The notes below the pieces were generated by a model. That model was not told where the DNA came from. It worked only from the letters and a program-made list of their open reading frames with translations, and did not search any database. Shown here in pieces: positions 1 through 14,190 of a stretch of 64,000 nucleotides of DNA (positions within the stretch are counted from its first letter, which is position 1; every line of letters begins with the position of its first letter). Source of the stretch: Niebla homalea (lineage: Eukaryota > Ascomycota > Lecanoromycetes > Lecanorales > Ramalinaceae); NCBI GenBank assembly GCA_019925105.1, contig JAHGAU010000048.1, positions 1 to 64,000 of the forward strand, read 5' to 3'. Both the position numbers and the translations under genes were made by a program.

Positions 1-3000
1 TTAATTATATAAGGCAATATCGTAACTATATAAAACGAGTGCTTTCACGACGTTAAGGCGTTAAATTCAATAATATTAAAGCTTCCTTTAAAGGTCGACT
101 TTAATTATAATTTTATATTAACCTTTTAGCGATTATTTACTTAAATATTTTAATTATTTAAATTTATAAGCTTAAAAAATAAATTTAAAAGTTATTAAAA
201 CGAGATTAATAAGTTTTAATATTTATTTTACGTTAAAATACCTCTTAAGTATTAATAAACGTAATTATTTATTTAAGGCCACTTCCCCCTTATATATATC
301 TATGTTTTTTACGTTTTTCCTTCTTTTATTAAATATATTATTAATTATTATATTAACTCTTTTAATTAATAATAAAACCATAAAAAGTTTTAAGCTTAAA
401 CTTAAAAAGTTTATTAATAAACTATAAGGTCAGTATATACTTTTTAAATACCATATATTATATAAAATAGCGAAAAATAGCTTATACGCTTTAAACAATA
501 TACGGTAGCCTTTAATAACTTAAATAACGTTACGAAAAATTTTATTAAGAATATACTTACGTTAATTAATAATATAATATCGTAAATAAGCATTACCATA
601 ATAATAACGTTATATTACGTTATTTTAAAGAAGCTTTTAAGTACTTTAAATTAAATATTAAACTTAATTATTAAGCTTATTAAAACTTATAATAATAATT
701 AAAGTAAAAGAAGGATATACGCTTAAAGGCTAATATATATATTAATATTACTTTAGATATTATTAAGATACTCTTATATTGGCTATACGTATTTTTTATA
801 GATAATTCCGAGCTTTCCGTTAATTAAAAAAAGATATAAGCTTAAATAAAGTATTTTATACTTTATATAAAGTACGATACTTTAAAGGCGGAGTATAAGT
901 AACTAAAATTAAGCACTATAAAATATAAGAATAATTACGGTAAATCTTAAAGTTATAAATATTAAAAGAAAGCGTAATAACCTTAAATTTTATAGTTTAA
1001 ATACTTTAAATTAACTTTAAATCTCAATATTTTACGTTTTAACTATATATTAATCGGCTATAAATATTTATATAAAAGTTGAATTATTATTTCTTTAGTT
1101 TTAATACCTCTTTTTACTTATATAATTAAAAGTATTAATATTATTAATTTTTTAGTTAACTTATTAAAATTATAACGGTAACTTATACCTTTAAAATTAA
1201 TTACCATAAATCTATTAAAAACTAATAATAAAAATATAGAGAATATAATATTATTCGAATTAAATTTTATAAAGGACGGTATATAATTGCCAGTAAAAAC
1301 AGCCGTTAATATTACTATCTTAAAAACGGTTAAGGAGCGACCTTTAATAGGGTTTAAGGTAGTTATTATTTTAATTAATTAACTATATATACCGTTATAT
1401 AAAGTTAATCCGGAAGAAGGCTTAATTATTAAGATATTATTCACGAAAAGTCCCCCGCCCGATATCGTGGTTTTCCGGTATTCCATAACGTAAATAATAA
1501 GACGGAACGTTATTATTATTATCGAAGTATTAATATATAAAGTATTAAATTAAATAAATAAAAGTAAAATAAACGTAAATAATATAATAATTAATATTAA
1601 AAAGGATATATTAATATAATAAGAAATATAACTTACTTTTACGTTTATTTAATTTATATAACCTTAATTTATAAATTCATTATTTTTAAAAATTATTAAG
1701 CTTTAAATTAAGCTTTAATTAAACCTTATATTAAATATAAAGCTTAAATAAAGTAAAGAAATTTATTAATCCTTTTATAATAACTTAATATGGATCTTAA
1801 AAGTACGGTTAAGGTTATAAAAATAAAAACGATTAAAATATAAAAGAAAAAGGATCTAAAGAAAAACGCTAAAAAGAAAAAGAAGATTAAGGAGGGCATT
1901 ATAAACCTTAAGAAAGAAAGAAAAAGTAAATAAAAAGGTAAAGAATCCGAAAAAAGATTACCAATTAAATTAAAATTAAAAAGAATACTTTTATAGAAAT
2001 AAAGAAAAGAGGAAAAAAAATCAAGGTATAAAATATTATAGATCTTAATATTACGCTATTAATTAACGTTAATAATTAACCGATCTTAATAGTTAAAAAA
2101 GATAACGTCGTTAAGTAAGAAATAAATAATATTAATTTTATATTTATATTATTATTCTATCCGCTTAAGCGAGAAAAAAACGTTAATATACTTTAAATTA
2201 TAAAGGAAACGGAGTAAAAAATAAAAGTAAAATTAAATCGAAAAATAATTAAAGTAAAAAAGGATCCGCGAAATAATTTAAAGTATATAGCTTAATATAA
2301 TTTTTATAATAATATTAAATACTATAAGGAATTAATTTCAAAGGATATATTAATTAACCTTAAAAATTAAAATATAAATATCTTTAAGTTATTTTAACGG
2401 ATCAGTAAAATAAAAATAAATTAAAATAATAAGGAAGTTTTTAAGTATAATAAAATTAATAAAAAAGTTATTTTTAAGGTAATCTTATTATAAATAAATA
2501 TTAATGAAAACCCTTTTAATAAAGTAAACTTTATTAAAAAAAATAAAAGATTCTACCTTATTATTATTAAGATATCTTAAAATAAAAAGGTTTAAGAAAT
2601 AAAAGGTATATATATTAACTTTAAAACGAAAAACGTCTATAAGCGGTTATAATAAGGTATATTTAATAAAGTTAAGAATAAAAAGATTTTTAAAATAATA
2701 AAAATATAAAAAGAAAGGTATAAATAATAAGAATAAAGATAAAAGTAAGGAAAATCGAGTTCTTTTACCGTTACGCTTAAATAACGTTAATTTTCTAAGA
2801 TAACCTTTACGGAGGGTATAATAGATATACCGTAATTAATTACGGCAGCGACGATTAAGGATATACCCGTACTTTAAACCAGGTTGAAAATAATTTAAGC
2901 TTAAGGTTAAATAATTACTTAAAGTATTAATAAGGAGAATACTTAAAAAGGTAATAATAATATAAAGCCCGTAAAAGATATAAAAACGTAAATTCGGGAT

Positions 3001-4646
3001 TACGTACTTATTTTGGATTAAAACTTAAACGTTATAATTAAGGAGTAAAAATAAAAGGTAACCTTAATAATTCCGTTAAAAGTTTTTAGATCTTAAGAAA
3101 GGACTTTTTTTTATAATTATCGACCACTTAATAAATTTAATAAATACGCCGTTTATTACCGTATTAAATTAATAAATAAGCAATGAACGTTATTTAATCT
3201 CCCAGTTTTTCGTTATTATAATTACGTTTTAAGTCTCCGGACGTACGCCATTTAAAGGCTTTTAAGGTAATAATTTATCAACTACTTAAATATAATTAAA
3301 AGTTCCCGTTAAAACTAATATTATAAGGTAATTATAATTATTAAAATATTAAAATAACCGGCTTATAGAAGGTTTATTAATAAAATTCTATATTTATATG
3401 ATTATATAAGATTTATAAAATTTCTTTAATATAAAGCGAAGTATAAAAAAGTAAATATTAATAATACTTAAATAAGGTTTAATAACGCTATAAAGCGTAT
3501 TTTAAAAAATATTATAAAAAAAGTTAAATTAATTTATATAAGTCAATAAGACTATTTAAAGAATAATAATAATATATACGTTATTAACCGATTAACGTAT
3601 TACGTATAAGGGCTTAACGTAATACCTACTTATATATCGTTAAAATTAAAAATAACGTATATTATTAACTTCTTACGTATCGGTATTTAAATATATTATA
3701 TAATATATATAAATAGTACGATTATAATTATATTAAATATAAAATTAATAATTAATATACTTAAGTATATTATAATACGACTTAAGTAGGCTCCGTTTTA
3801 TATATTTTTATTTTAAAAGTAAATAAAAAAAGTATATAGGAAGAAGATACGTAAGTAAATCCTTAATTAATATATTAAAATGAAAATTATAATTGCTTAA
3901 ATATTTATCCGGAAGGTCTTAATAAGAAAAAGTATTAAATAAAGTTAAAAAATAAATATTTTTATTTATATATTTACGGTAACTTAAAGAAACTTAATAA
4001 TTAAAATTACTTATTAATTATATTAAGTTTATATTGCTTTTAAAAGTATAAGATATTAATTTTACGGAGGAATATTATATTATTAGCTTTTACGTTATTA
4101 ACGTGGTAATTTACCTTACCGATTAATACGCTTAAATACGTTAATTATTAAATCGATACTTAATAAAAATTAAATTAACTATACGTAATAATAACGCTTT
4201 AAGTAGCTTAAAATATCTATATATAAATAAAAATAAACCTTAATTATTGCTTTTTTATTTATTAATATTGCGAATATAATAAAGTTATTAAATATTAACT
4301 TAATCTTTTTAATATATTTCGTTTATATACATAATATTATTATTATAATAATAAGACTTAAATAAGCAGTATTAACGGTTAATAATAAGGTTTTATAAAA
4401 GCTTAATAATCTTTTATCCGATAATATGGTTTTTATATTAACTAAGATATTATTGGATTTATATTTTACGTTATATAGTTTAATTAAGAAACTTTCGCCC
4501 TTATTAATCTTAATATATTATTATTTATCTTATTATAACGCTATAATATTAATATATTTATTACTTTTTAACGTAAACGAACGTTACCTTTATTTTATAT
4601 TTAATAATAATTATTATTAATTTATATATTTACTTAACTCTTAAAG
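1..4646. other. Unidentified RIP-degraded DNA
   Basis: No element could be named here. Between about 1,790 and 3,060 the plus strand is strongly purine-rich (runs of aaag, gaaa), resembling a degraded Lys/Glu-rich coding stretch on the plus strand. Around 3,090-3,800 a plus-strand frame with few non-TAA stops can be followed, but I recognised no catalytic motif in it. A small, less mutated patch lies at about 1,440-1,520 (cccccgcccgatatcgtgg). No LTR pair, terminal inverted repeat or reverse transcriptase motif was found on either strand. Confidence 0.4.
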
Positions 4647-4745
4647 TTATTTTAACGTTATTTTAACGTTATCTTAATATTATCTTAACGTTATTTTAAC
4701 GTTATTTTAGCGTTATTTTAATATTATCTTAACGTTATCTTAAAT
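4647..4745. repeat. 11-bp minisatellite, nine units
   Basis: Nine consecutive 11-bp units follow the pattern ttaTYttaRYR, with ttattttaacg as the commonest form and variants ttatcttaacg, ttatcttaata and ttattttagcg. Most differences between units are C/T or G/A, so they fit RIP or ordinary transitions after the array formed. No coding context is recognisable around it. Confidence 0.85.
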
Positions 4746-7700
4746 GCTTTTATCTTCTTAATACCTCCCTTAAAGCGTTTAGATTCCGGTATATTAAAGC
4801 GTAACTTAATAAATAATTGTAATAATAATTATAATAAGTATTTAAACGGTTATTTATATTTTTAAATATAAATAAGCTACGATTAACTAAATATAAATAT
4901 ATAGTAATTAATAAAGGGATTATAGGATAGATTATCGTATTACGCTTATCGGAAAAGCCTAATATTTAAGTCCTTATTTTAAAGTCAAATTATTATTTAT
5001 TTAAATTTCAGACTTTTATAAATATTCTTAAGATAAATCGGAGTTCCGATTATATATAAACTTCATTTTACGTAAGTTTATAATAGCTTAAAAATAATAA
5101 TATTAACTTATATTTTAAACTTATTTAAATCGTTATTTTATTTAATAAGCTTATATATTTAACGCTTTAAACCTATATTTAAATTTAGAAATATAGCGTT
5201 CTTTAAGTTACCCTGTTTTTATTTAAAAAATAATAACTTCTTATTTCCGTAAGAACTAGAAATTAAGGTTAAACTTTTATTAAATATAAAATATGCTTAA
5301 GCGTTTAAATTTTAATCTTATTATAAGCGTAACCGTTTTACGAATATTATTTTATAAAGATATAAGGCCCGCTGTTACCCGAGGTATACAAGTAATATAA
5401 AAACGTAGATTAATTAATATTATCGTTTATAAAAAGGTAATCGTAACCGTTAATATCGATTAAACGTTTAAATTACTATATATATTTATAATTAAGGAGA
5501 ATATTTATATTTATAAGTATTTAATAAGATATTAAACGGTTAAAGTTAACCTTTAAGCCGAAAAACGGACTTTAACTTTTACGTTTATAAATATTATAAG
5601 CTTAAAGTCTTTAAACGGTATATAATAAAGTTATTATCCTTATTCTATATATTTAATTAAGGAATTAAAGGTTATTTATTATGTTTGGTTTTTAATATTT
5701 TTCCTTTTTATAATAATAAAGGATTATAATAGTCTTTATAATTAAAGGAACCTCCGGTATAACTTTAAATTATTTTCTTCTTAATATAACTATATATACC
5801 CGATAATAAAGGGCGTCGGATTAAACATTATAAATAATAACTTATTAATATATAAGATAGTTAATTTACGGGTAATAAATACGAATATTTTCCCGGTTAT
5901 ATAAAGAAGTTATCTTAGAATAAGTATCTATATAGTTATAAAGAAAACGGTAGATTTTATAAAAGCCGTTATATAACGATAAAACGCTACCGTAAGTTAT
6001 TTAATATATAAAAATTTAATTATTTTAAAAGAAGGTTTCTTTTATGTTCTTATTGCTTACGTAACCTACCTAGTATTTAAATAGTTTTTATTCAGAAATT
6101 ACTATATTTTTAGAAGCTTAATTAAATATGATTTTTAGTTTTTAATATAATTATTATACGGTATTATAAAGTTATATAAGTACTTTATAAGTATCCTTAT
6201 AATACGTTAATTCCTACCTTAAATAGCCGTTCTCCCTTATAAGATTAACGAGGTATTATTTTTAAAAGTAATTATCTTCTTTAACCTTTTTTATCCGATA
6301 AAATAAATTGTTTAGCATCGATATAGTATTATTATAACGGGCTATCTAATAATTAAAAACGGTTATATTCTTAACTCGTCCGGAAAAAGGTTATTAACGA
6401 TACGTTTAAGAGGGATATTTTATGTTTACGGACCCTTTAATAAAAGTAAATATAACGTAAAGTCGACCAATCTTTAGCTTTAAGTTATGTAAGCTATTAA
6501 CCAAAAGTAATCGCGTACCTTTAAATATCTTTAATAAAGTAATTAATACAATCGGCTCGGGTTTAAATCAACCTTTAATAAAGAATTAAGGGGGACTTTT
6601 TTAAGGTATAATTAACTTATAAAGACGATATATTAAATACTTAAAAAAAACTTCTTAATATTAAGAAATATAGGAAGGGGGAATAAATTAACGGGTCTAT
6701 TATAACTTTAAAAGCTATAGGCTTTAAAAATAAATGTTTTAATATAATTAATTTTTAGAAATCTTCGGATTTTATTTGTTATTATAACCTTTTTTACGTA
6801 CGATAATTAATAACGATAAGTAAGTAACTTAAATCGGCTTTAGGCCCCTTTTATTAAGTAATAATAAGGCCAGAAAGTTAAGGGACTTTAAACTTAAAGA
6901 AAATATACCTTATTTAAACTTAAAATAAAGGTTTTTAACCTTAATAAATCGTATATTATTCTTTATAAGATAAAATATTAAAGTTTTAGGATTATTTAAC
7001 CTAAAATTAACCGACGACCTTATTAACGGCTTAAGGCAATAAGTAAAAAGGTTATAAACGGGTTACGTTTTCTATAATAAATTTATAAAGTTCGATCAGG
7101 CTAATTAAGCAGTAATTATTAATAATAATACGCCGTAATACACCTTAATAATTATTAAATAAGGATAAGGAGGCTTACGTCCTTTATTTAGCCTTAAGAT
7201 CCCTTACGATAATATTATAAAGTTATTAAGTTTTATAATTAACGAAGGAAAGAAAGATTATATATAAATAATATATAAGTTAATAAACGTTTTTCTCCGC
7301 GTTATTAATAATATCTTTAAGAGAAAATAAAACCTTTACGAGATTGCCGTAATCTATAAAGAAATACGTTTACCAGACCCTTTAAATATAGCATTATTAA
7401 TGCTTAAATAGGTATTAATAGGATTAGCCTTTATTTATAATAGTAATTATTATTATAACGGAGTTTATTATGGTAAAATTATATTTAATCGGAGCGGGAA
7501 TATTAAGTTAAGTTTAAACTATCCTTATATAAACTTAATTATATTTTTAACGGAAAATAATTTAATAAATTTTAATAATTATATTTTAATTAATAACCGG
7601 CGGATAAAAGAAAATAAGAAAAAAGATATTTAAAGTATTAAGTATATAATAATTAAGTTAATAAAGATTCTTACGTATATTAATAATCTGAAATTAATTA

Positions 7701-10700
7701 TACTCCGTTACTTAAAGTAATAAGTTAAAACAAATATAAAGGATTTCTTAAAGGCTATATAAGGGATATCTTAATCCAAATTATTAAAGGTAAAGTATTT
7801 ATATATTAATAAACGCGGATTAATAAATCCTTAATACCCTTTCTTAAGCTTTAATAATTTTTAATTTTATCTTAAGTTATTCGTTTTTATCGTTTTAATT
7901 ATAGGAAGTATAAATTAAAAAATCTTAAATTTTACCGAAAGTATATAAGATATACGTTAAGTTTTATATTTGAAATATTTACCCTTAAAATATTAATTAT
8001 AAAGGATAAGTAGATATAATCCGTATATATATTTTTTAAGAAAGAATTATATTTTCTTTTAATAATTTCTTAATATTTTTCTGCCCTTATTAATAAGTAA
8101 GTTTAATAAAGCTCTTTTAATAATTTTATTATATAATAAACATAAATATATTTATTAATATTATTTAAAGTTATAATATTATAAGTATTACGGGAATAAT
8201 CAATACGTAACTTCTTACCGTAAACTTAGATATTATTTTATTTAAGGCGGTTATATTAATAATAGTTCTAGATATTAAGCTTAAGCCCATAATTAAGCTT
8301 ATTTTAAAAAGCGTAAAAGCTATTAAATAAAAAACTTTAATAAATAACGTAATTAAAAGATTTATTTTAACTTAACTTAAGCGCTATATTATATTAAAAT
8401 TAACGGAATTTCGTGGATCATTAAAAAATATTAAAGGCCTTTAAAAGTAAAGCTTAAAGGAAATAAAGGGAGCAAGAAATAACGAATATTATAATAATTA
8501 TTACCCCTTTATAATAACGTATTTTTAAGCTATTTAATAATATTATAACTCTTAATATAAAAGTAAAGAATTAACGTTTTACGTAAAGAAAATTTAATCT
8601 TATAAAGAAAGCGGATTAATTAATAAAACTATATAATATTAATCTTATACTTATTATTTATAAAAATAACCGATATTATACTTACCGATTTATCGATAAT
8701 AATTAATAACTATTAAGTTTATCGGAAATTATAAGTAAATAATTCGCGACTAATATAAATATTAATTAAGGCTTAAAACGTATCGTATTTTTTACTTATA
8801 AACTTTTTACTTAAAGATATAAATAAATAAGAGTTATACTTTTTTTATATAAATTTATTTAAATAAAAATAACCTTTTATACTTATATATAGGTTACTAT
8901 ATATATAAATAAAGGTTTAAAATTAAGATTAACTTTCTATATATCGATTATATTAAACTTATTCTTATTTACTCTTTATTTATCGTATTAATATAACATA
9001 AAAGCTATTTATTAGGTAAATTAGCTTTTAAGTTATTAAATAAAATAAGTATTTCGTCCGGACCCGGACCCTTAATATATAGACGTCCTATAGTATTTAT
9101 ATAAGTATTTAAATTATTAAAACGAGGTTAATAATTATTAATTAAAGCTTAAAAGACCTTTACGTAACTTAAATTGAAACGATCTTTAAGGATTTAAATA
9201 ATCGGTAATTAAATATTTAAAGTATTAACGTTAAAAAAAGCCGGTACCGAAATAATAATCCTTATAAAGGGCGTATAACCAAAGCTGAATTATCTATAAA
9301 TAAATAAACGTATAGTCTAAAAAAACCTTTTTCTTATCTTAATAACGAATATATAGGAGGCTAGATTTTTAGTGCGATTATAAAGGTAAAGCTAGAAAAA
9401 GAACGTTAAATTTAACGTAATAACTATAATAACGGTTTAATTAATATAAGCGTAATCGTATTCTATATCGCGTATTAATAAATATAAATTAATAAAGATT
9501 ATTTATTATATATAAGCGTCGGTGAATAAATAATTAAGTATTAAAAGGTATAAAAGCCCGTTATAATTATTATACTAATCCTAAGGAGTATTAAAGTGAA
9601 AGTTAAAAAAGAATAAATTAAAAACGAAAAAATAAAAGTAGCCATTAAAGGAGTAATAAAAAGGTAAATTATATTTATAAGCATTAAATAAAGAAAGAAG
9701 GAAGTTTATAATAAAACGTATATATTAATATATACTAAATTAATATATATAAAATAAATAATCGTTTATTCTTAAGTTAAAGCCGCGGTTTAACGTTAAT
9801 ATTTTTAGCGAAAAAAAGTATTATATAATAACGATATTATATAATATTAAATTAAACGTACTGGTTATAAGATTTAAATAGCGTTTATTAAAAAAGCTTA
9901 AATAAATAAATATAATAAAAAGTAATTATTATTCTTAAGGAGGTTAATTATAAGTAACTTTAATATATTATTTATACCGTAATAAAGCTTATCGATTACT
10001 ATTATAACGTTATTAAATATAGCTATTATTAAGAATACGTAAATAAATAGGAAGGAAAAGTAAAGCCTTTAAGTCCATTTTTTAACGTATAAAGCTTAAC
10101 TTAACCTTAATTAATTAATTAATAACTATATTATAGAAAGTAAATTTATAATAAGAAATATAAAGGTATATTATAATAATACGCTTTATAGGAAAACGAG
10201 GAATTATTTAAGTATTTTTATAAAATTAAAGTATAAACTTTTTAAGTATATAATTTAAGAAATAAATTTAATTAATATTATTAAGAATGCTTATTTTATA
10301 AAAAGGGTTAATAAAGTAATAATTACGGAAGCGAATCTTATATATTGCTTTTATTATTTCGTATTAAAGCTATTTATATTAAAATATATCCTTGAAATAT
10401 TAAGGATTTTAATAAAAAAATAGAATAACGATTTATACGTACGCGCTTATAATATAAAATACGTATTAATACGATATTTAAATTTAATTATAACGGCGTT
10501 TTACGGTAAAGATTATTATAACTTAAAAGTTATATTCTTAATATTCTGGTTAAGCGTTATAATCTTTATATAATAATAGTTAATAATATTAACCTTAAGC
10601 CTTAAAAATATAAAGATTATTTTCTAATTAGAACGTATTATAGGTTAATATATAACTTTATGAATTTCCGTATTATACTTCTTAATATTTATAATATATA

Positions 10701-13700
10701 TAAACCTAAATATAAGTCTTATACGGATTTTAATTACCTTAATAATAAGGGCTATTTATATAATTTTTAATCTATTAACGAGCTTTTTACGCCGCTGAAT
10801 CTTATTATAAATTATTATATCGTTTTTAAATAATTATATTTAATGAACTCCGCAACTTATTTTATTATAAATTTACGATAAGATCTTTTTAATTATATCT
10901 TTTTTCGGAATACCGCGAATTAAGATAATCGACGTATTAATAAAAGCCTTTATAAGTTGCTATTAATATAAAAATATTATATATACCTTTATTTTAATTA
11001 ATGAATAGAAATATATATTAAATATTATTTATAACGTTAAATATAATTAAAAGATCCTTATATAATCTGGATTAATATTGCTTTACCCGAAATAGTTTAA
11101 CCCTTAAATACTTAATCTCTTAATATACTTAAGATTTAAAGTAATAAGAATCAGTAAAATAATAATTATAAAAGGAAGAAATAATTTATAAATAAATATA
11201 AGGAATCGATTAAATAAATAGTTTCCTTTAAAATATTACGACGAAATAATAACTATAAGTAATACGGCCCTTAAGCTTCGAAGAGATTATATACGGCTAT
11301 TTAAAGTATCCTTATTTTAACTAAAACCGCGTTAACATTTAAATAAATTAATTAAAATATTTTAATAACTTATTAAACGTTTAAATAATACTTATAAAGG
11401 AAAGCGTATACTATAATTTAAACTATAAAGAATATAATTAACGTTATTAAAAAAGCGAATAAGGAATAAATGGTTATACTTTACGCTTTTTACGTAAACG
11501 TAATAATCGCTTATAATATATTTTTAATATTAAAATTAAATATACCGGATACTTTTAATTTAAGAAATAATAATAAATAAGGGATTAAAGTAATATATAA
11601 ATAGAGTTTTCTGTTAAATTATTATATTTAAAGGTTAATACCTTTAATACTTTAAAGACGTTTCTGACCGTAAAGTTACTTTTTACCTTAAGGTAATATT
11701 ATACCTTATACTTAATATATATTTTAAGGTTTACTTTAACCGTAAGGTTTTAAAACCCTTAAAGTCTTCTACTCCCTAAGGTTATATATAAAAAGGTATT
11801 AACGTTTTATATAAACGAATTAATATATAGGACTTTATAACGCAAGCTTATGAATCGTATTAAATAAAGATAAGAAGAAAGTTAAATTAAAGCGACTTTA
11901 TAATTAATATCTTATATAATAATTGAAACCGATTAAGATAGCTTTAGACCGGATGTTAGCCTTAATCTAGCAGTTTATAAAGGCTCTTTATACTATAAGA
12001 TTTTAAGCCGTTAATAACTTAAAGCTGCTACGGAAAAAAAGCCCGGCTTTAAACCCTTTTAGATTAAGATTATTAAGCCGAAACGATATAATTAATCTTA
12101 ATATATAAAATAGTAATACTATAAATCGCTCTGTTTATTTTATTATATTTATTTATTTATTAAAGTATTTTATTTATAAGTATATTAATATTAAGTTGAA
12201 AATGAAAAACGTCCGATTACGCCCAAATATATTTAATATTATAAAAGCTTAAGAGTATTAAAATACGTTTAAATCCCTAATTAACTTATAATACTTTAAG
12301 GAAATTATATATTAATTAAATCGATAACTTTTATATAATAATACGGATTAAGCAAAAAGATTATTTATAACTTAATATGGAGTTAAAACGTTTTATAAAA
12401 TAAAAAAGCTTTAACTATATAGATCTATAAAAAGTAATATTTTTCCGGCGAAAATATAACTTAAGGTTAACCTATATTAATATCCTAACTTTATTTTAAA
12501 AACTTCCTTTATATTATCGATTATATATTTAAAAAGAATATAAGTGACTTAAACGTTAAAGTAAGCTTAAAAAAGTTTTATACGTATGATTAAAATTTTG
12601 ATTTAATAAGGGTATTTTTATTAATAATATAATAAAGCCGTATAATATAAGGGAGATTAAAACTATAATTAATTAATTAAAACGTTTATTCCCCTTCATT
12701 AATTTCTTTAAAACGGAGTTTTAAGTATTTAAAGCTATTAATAAAAACTGCTTAAATAAATTAATAATTATTTAAGATTCTTTTAATATTATCCGGGATA
12801 AACTATATATTTTTTTAGCGGATAAAATAACGTTTGATAACCTTAAGTTATTAATTAATAATTGGATAAGTAATATATAACTTAACTTTTACGATAATAT
12901 AATACCGGGATTTATTCCCTTTATATCCAATAAAAGCTTTATAAATTTATTGTCTTATTAAAATATGAATAAGGCCCGGTAATCTTTAATTTTCTAGTAG
13001 AGGTTAAAGGCTTAAATAATAATAAATAAATAGTTTAATATTAAGCTTATTATATCGTTACTTTAAACGTTTAGGGTATTTATAAGCTTTAAGAATATAC
13101 GGTTAAAAGATTGGCCTATTAATTCGATTATAAGGTATATACTATATCTATTACTTATTTATAAGGCTTATTTAAATACTATACGATTTATCTATTATTA
13201 TTTTCCCGGCCCGATAATTTAATTAATTACTATATATATTAGATCGGTAAATAAGATTTTATTAATTTTACTTAATAATATTATAAAGGTATATCTGCTT
13301 TTAAGAATTATAGGGAATAAGTATAAAAGCAACGTAAAAAGTAAGTTATGCTTATAATATATTACGGAATAAATCCTATAAGTGAGATTAATATTAATAA
13401 TTCCTTTAATCCTGGTTTTATAAAGGACTCTATATATTCCCTTAATGAGCTAAGGAACGAATATAGGTTTAAAGGAAATACTTACGGAATAAAATTCTTA
13501 AATAAGTAAATATACGTTCGTTAATAAGTTTATTGAATATTATTAATTTTAAATTAATATTATATATTATTTACTTCTTTATAAATTAATTATCGTTATT
13601 AATAAGTTATAAATCCTTAATTCTCCCGTTATTCCGTTTAAAGATTTTTAATTTTAACGTATATTAATTAATTATATATAAACTTATTAAACTTTTATTT

Positions 13701-13958
13701 TATTTAATAAACGTTTTAAGCTTTAATTAAACGTTAAAAGTAACTTCGGATATCTTAATTAATACGATTTATCTTTTAATTATAAACTATATATAGCTTT
13801 AAGTAAACGTTAAATATAATATTAAATAATCTTAAAATTTACGTTATATAAGTTTCTTATCTAAAAGTTTTATATATTATACTTAAGCGTAAAATATTAA
13901 AAAAATACTTATAGGACTTTATATATTTATTATATTATTATTGGGATTCTATTCTTAT
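4746..13958. other. Unidentified RIP-degraded DNA
   Basis: About 9 kb of heavily mutated sequence with no element I can name. Plus-strand frames over about 6,000-8,700 and 10,300-11,300 can be read for long stretches if TAA is treated as an ancestral Gln, so the region probably derives from one or more large transposon or duplicated genes on the plus strand. I found no reverse transcriptase, integrase, RNase H, endonuclease, transposase or helicase motif that I would defend. Small patches with more G+C occur near 7,080, 9,055-9,075 and 11,930-12,060. Confidence 0.4.
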
Positions 13959-14153
13959 AGCGTTAAAGTAAATATTACTTTAATTTTCTTTTTAAGTAAT
14001 ATTATAATAGCGATAGATTCTATAATAACTTTAAGTATTATTATAATAATAATAGCTTTTATAATAACTTTAAGCTTTACTTTTATAACGATAGATTCTT
14101 TAATGACTTTAAGCAATATTTTTATAATGATAAATTCTATAATAGCTTTAAAT
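13959..14153. repeat. 39-bp minisatellite, four to five units
   Basis: Four clear 39-bp units start at 13,998, 14,037, 14,076 and 14,115, each ending in a ctttaag or ctttaaat core. A weaker unit lies before them (13,959-13,997) and a partial one after. The unit is 13 codons long, which leaves overlapping open frames of 99 and 67 codons on opposite strands. Those frames are hydrophobic Ile/Leu-rich translations of the repeat and are not credible genes. The period of exactly 13 codons hints that the array was once inside a coding sequence. Confidence 0.75.
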
Positions 14154-14190
14154 AGCATTATATTTATAATAAAGCCGACGGTAAGTATAG

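Noticed and set aside
4426..4620. 64-codon plus-strand frame
   Set aside because: Hydrophobic Leu/Ile/Tyr translation of AT-rich DNA with no motif, start context or homologous copy. Chance frame.
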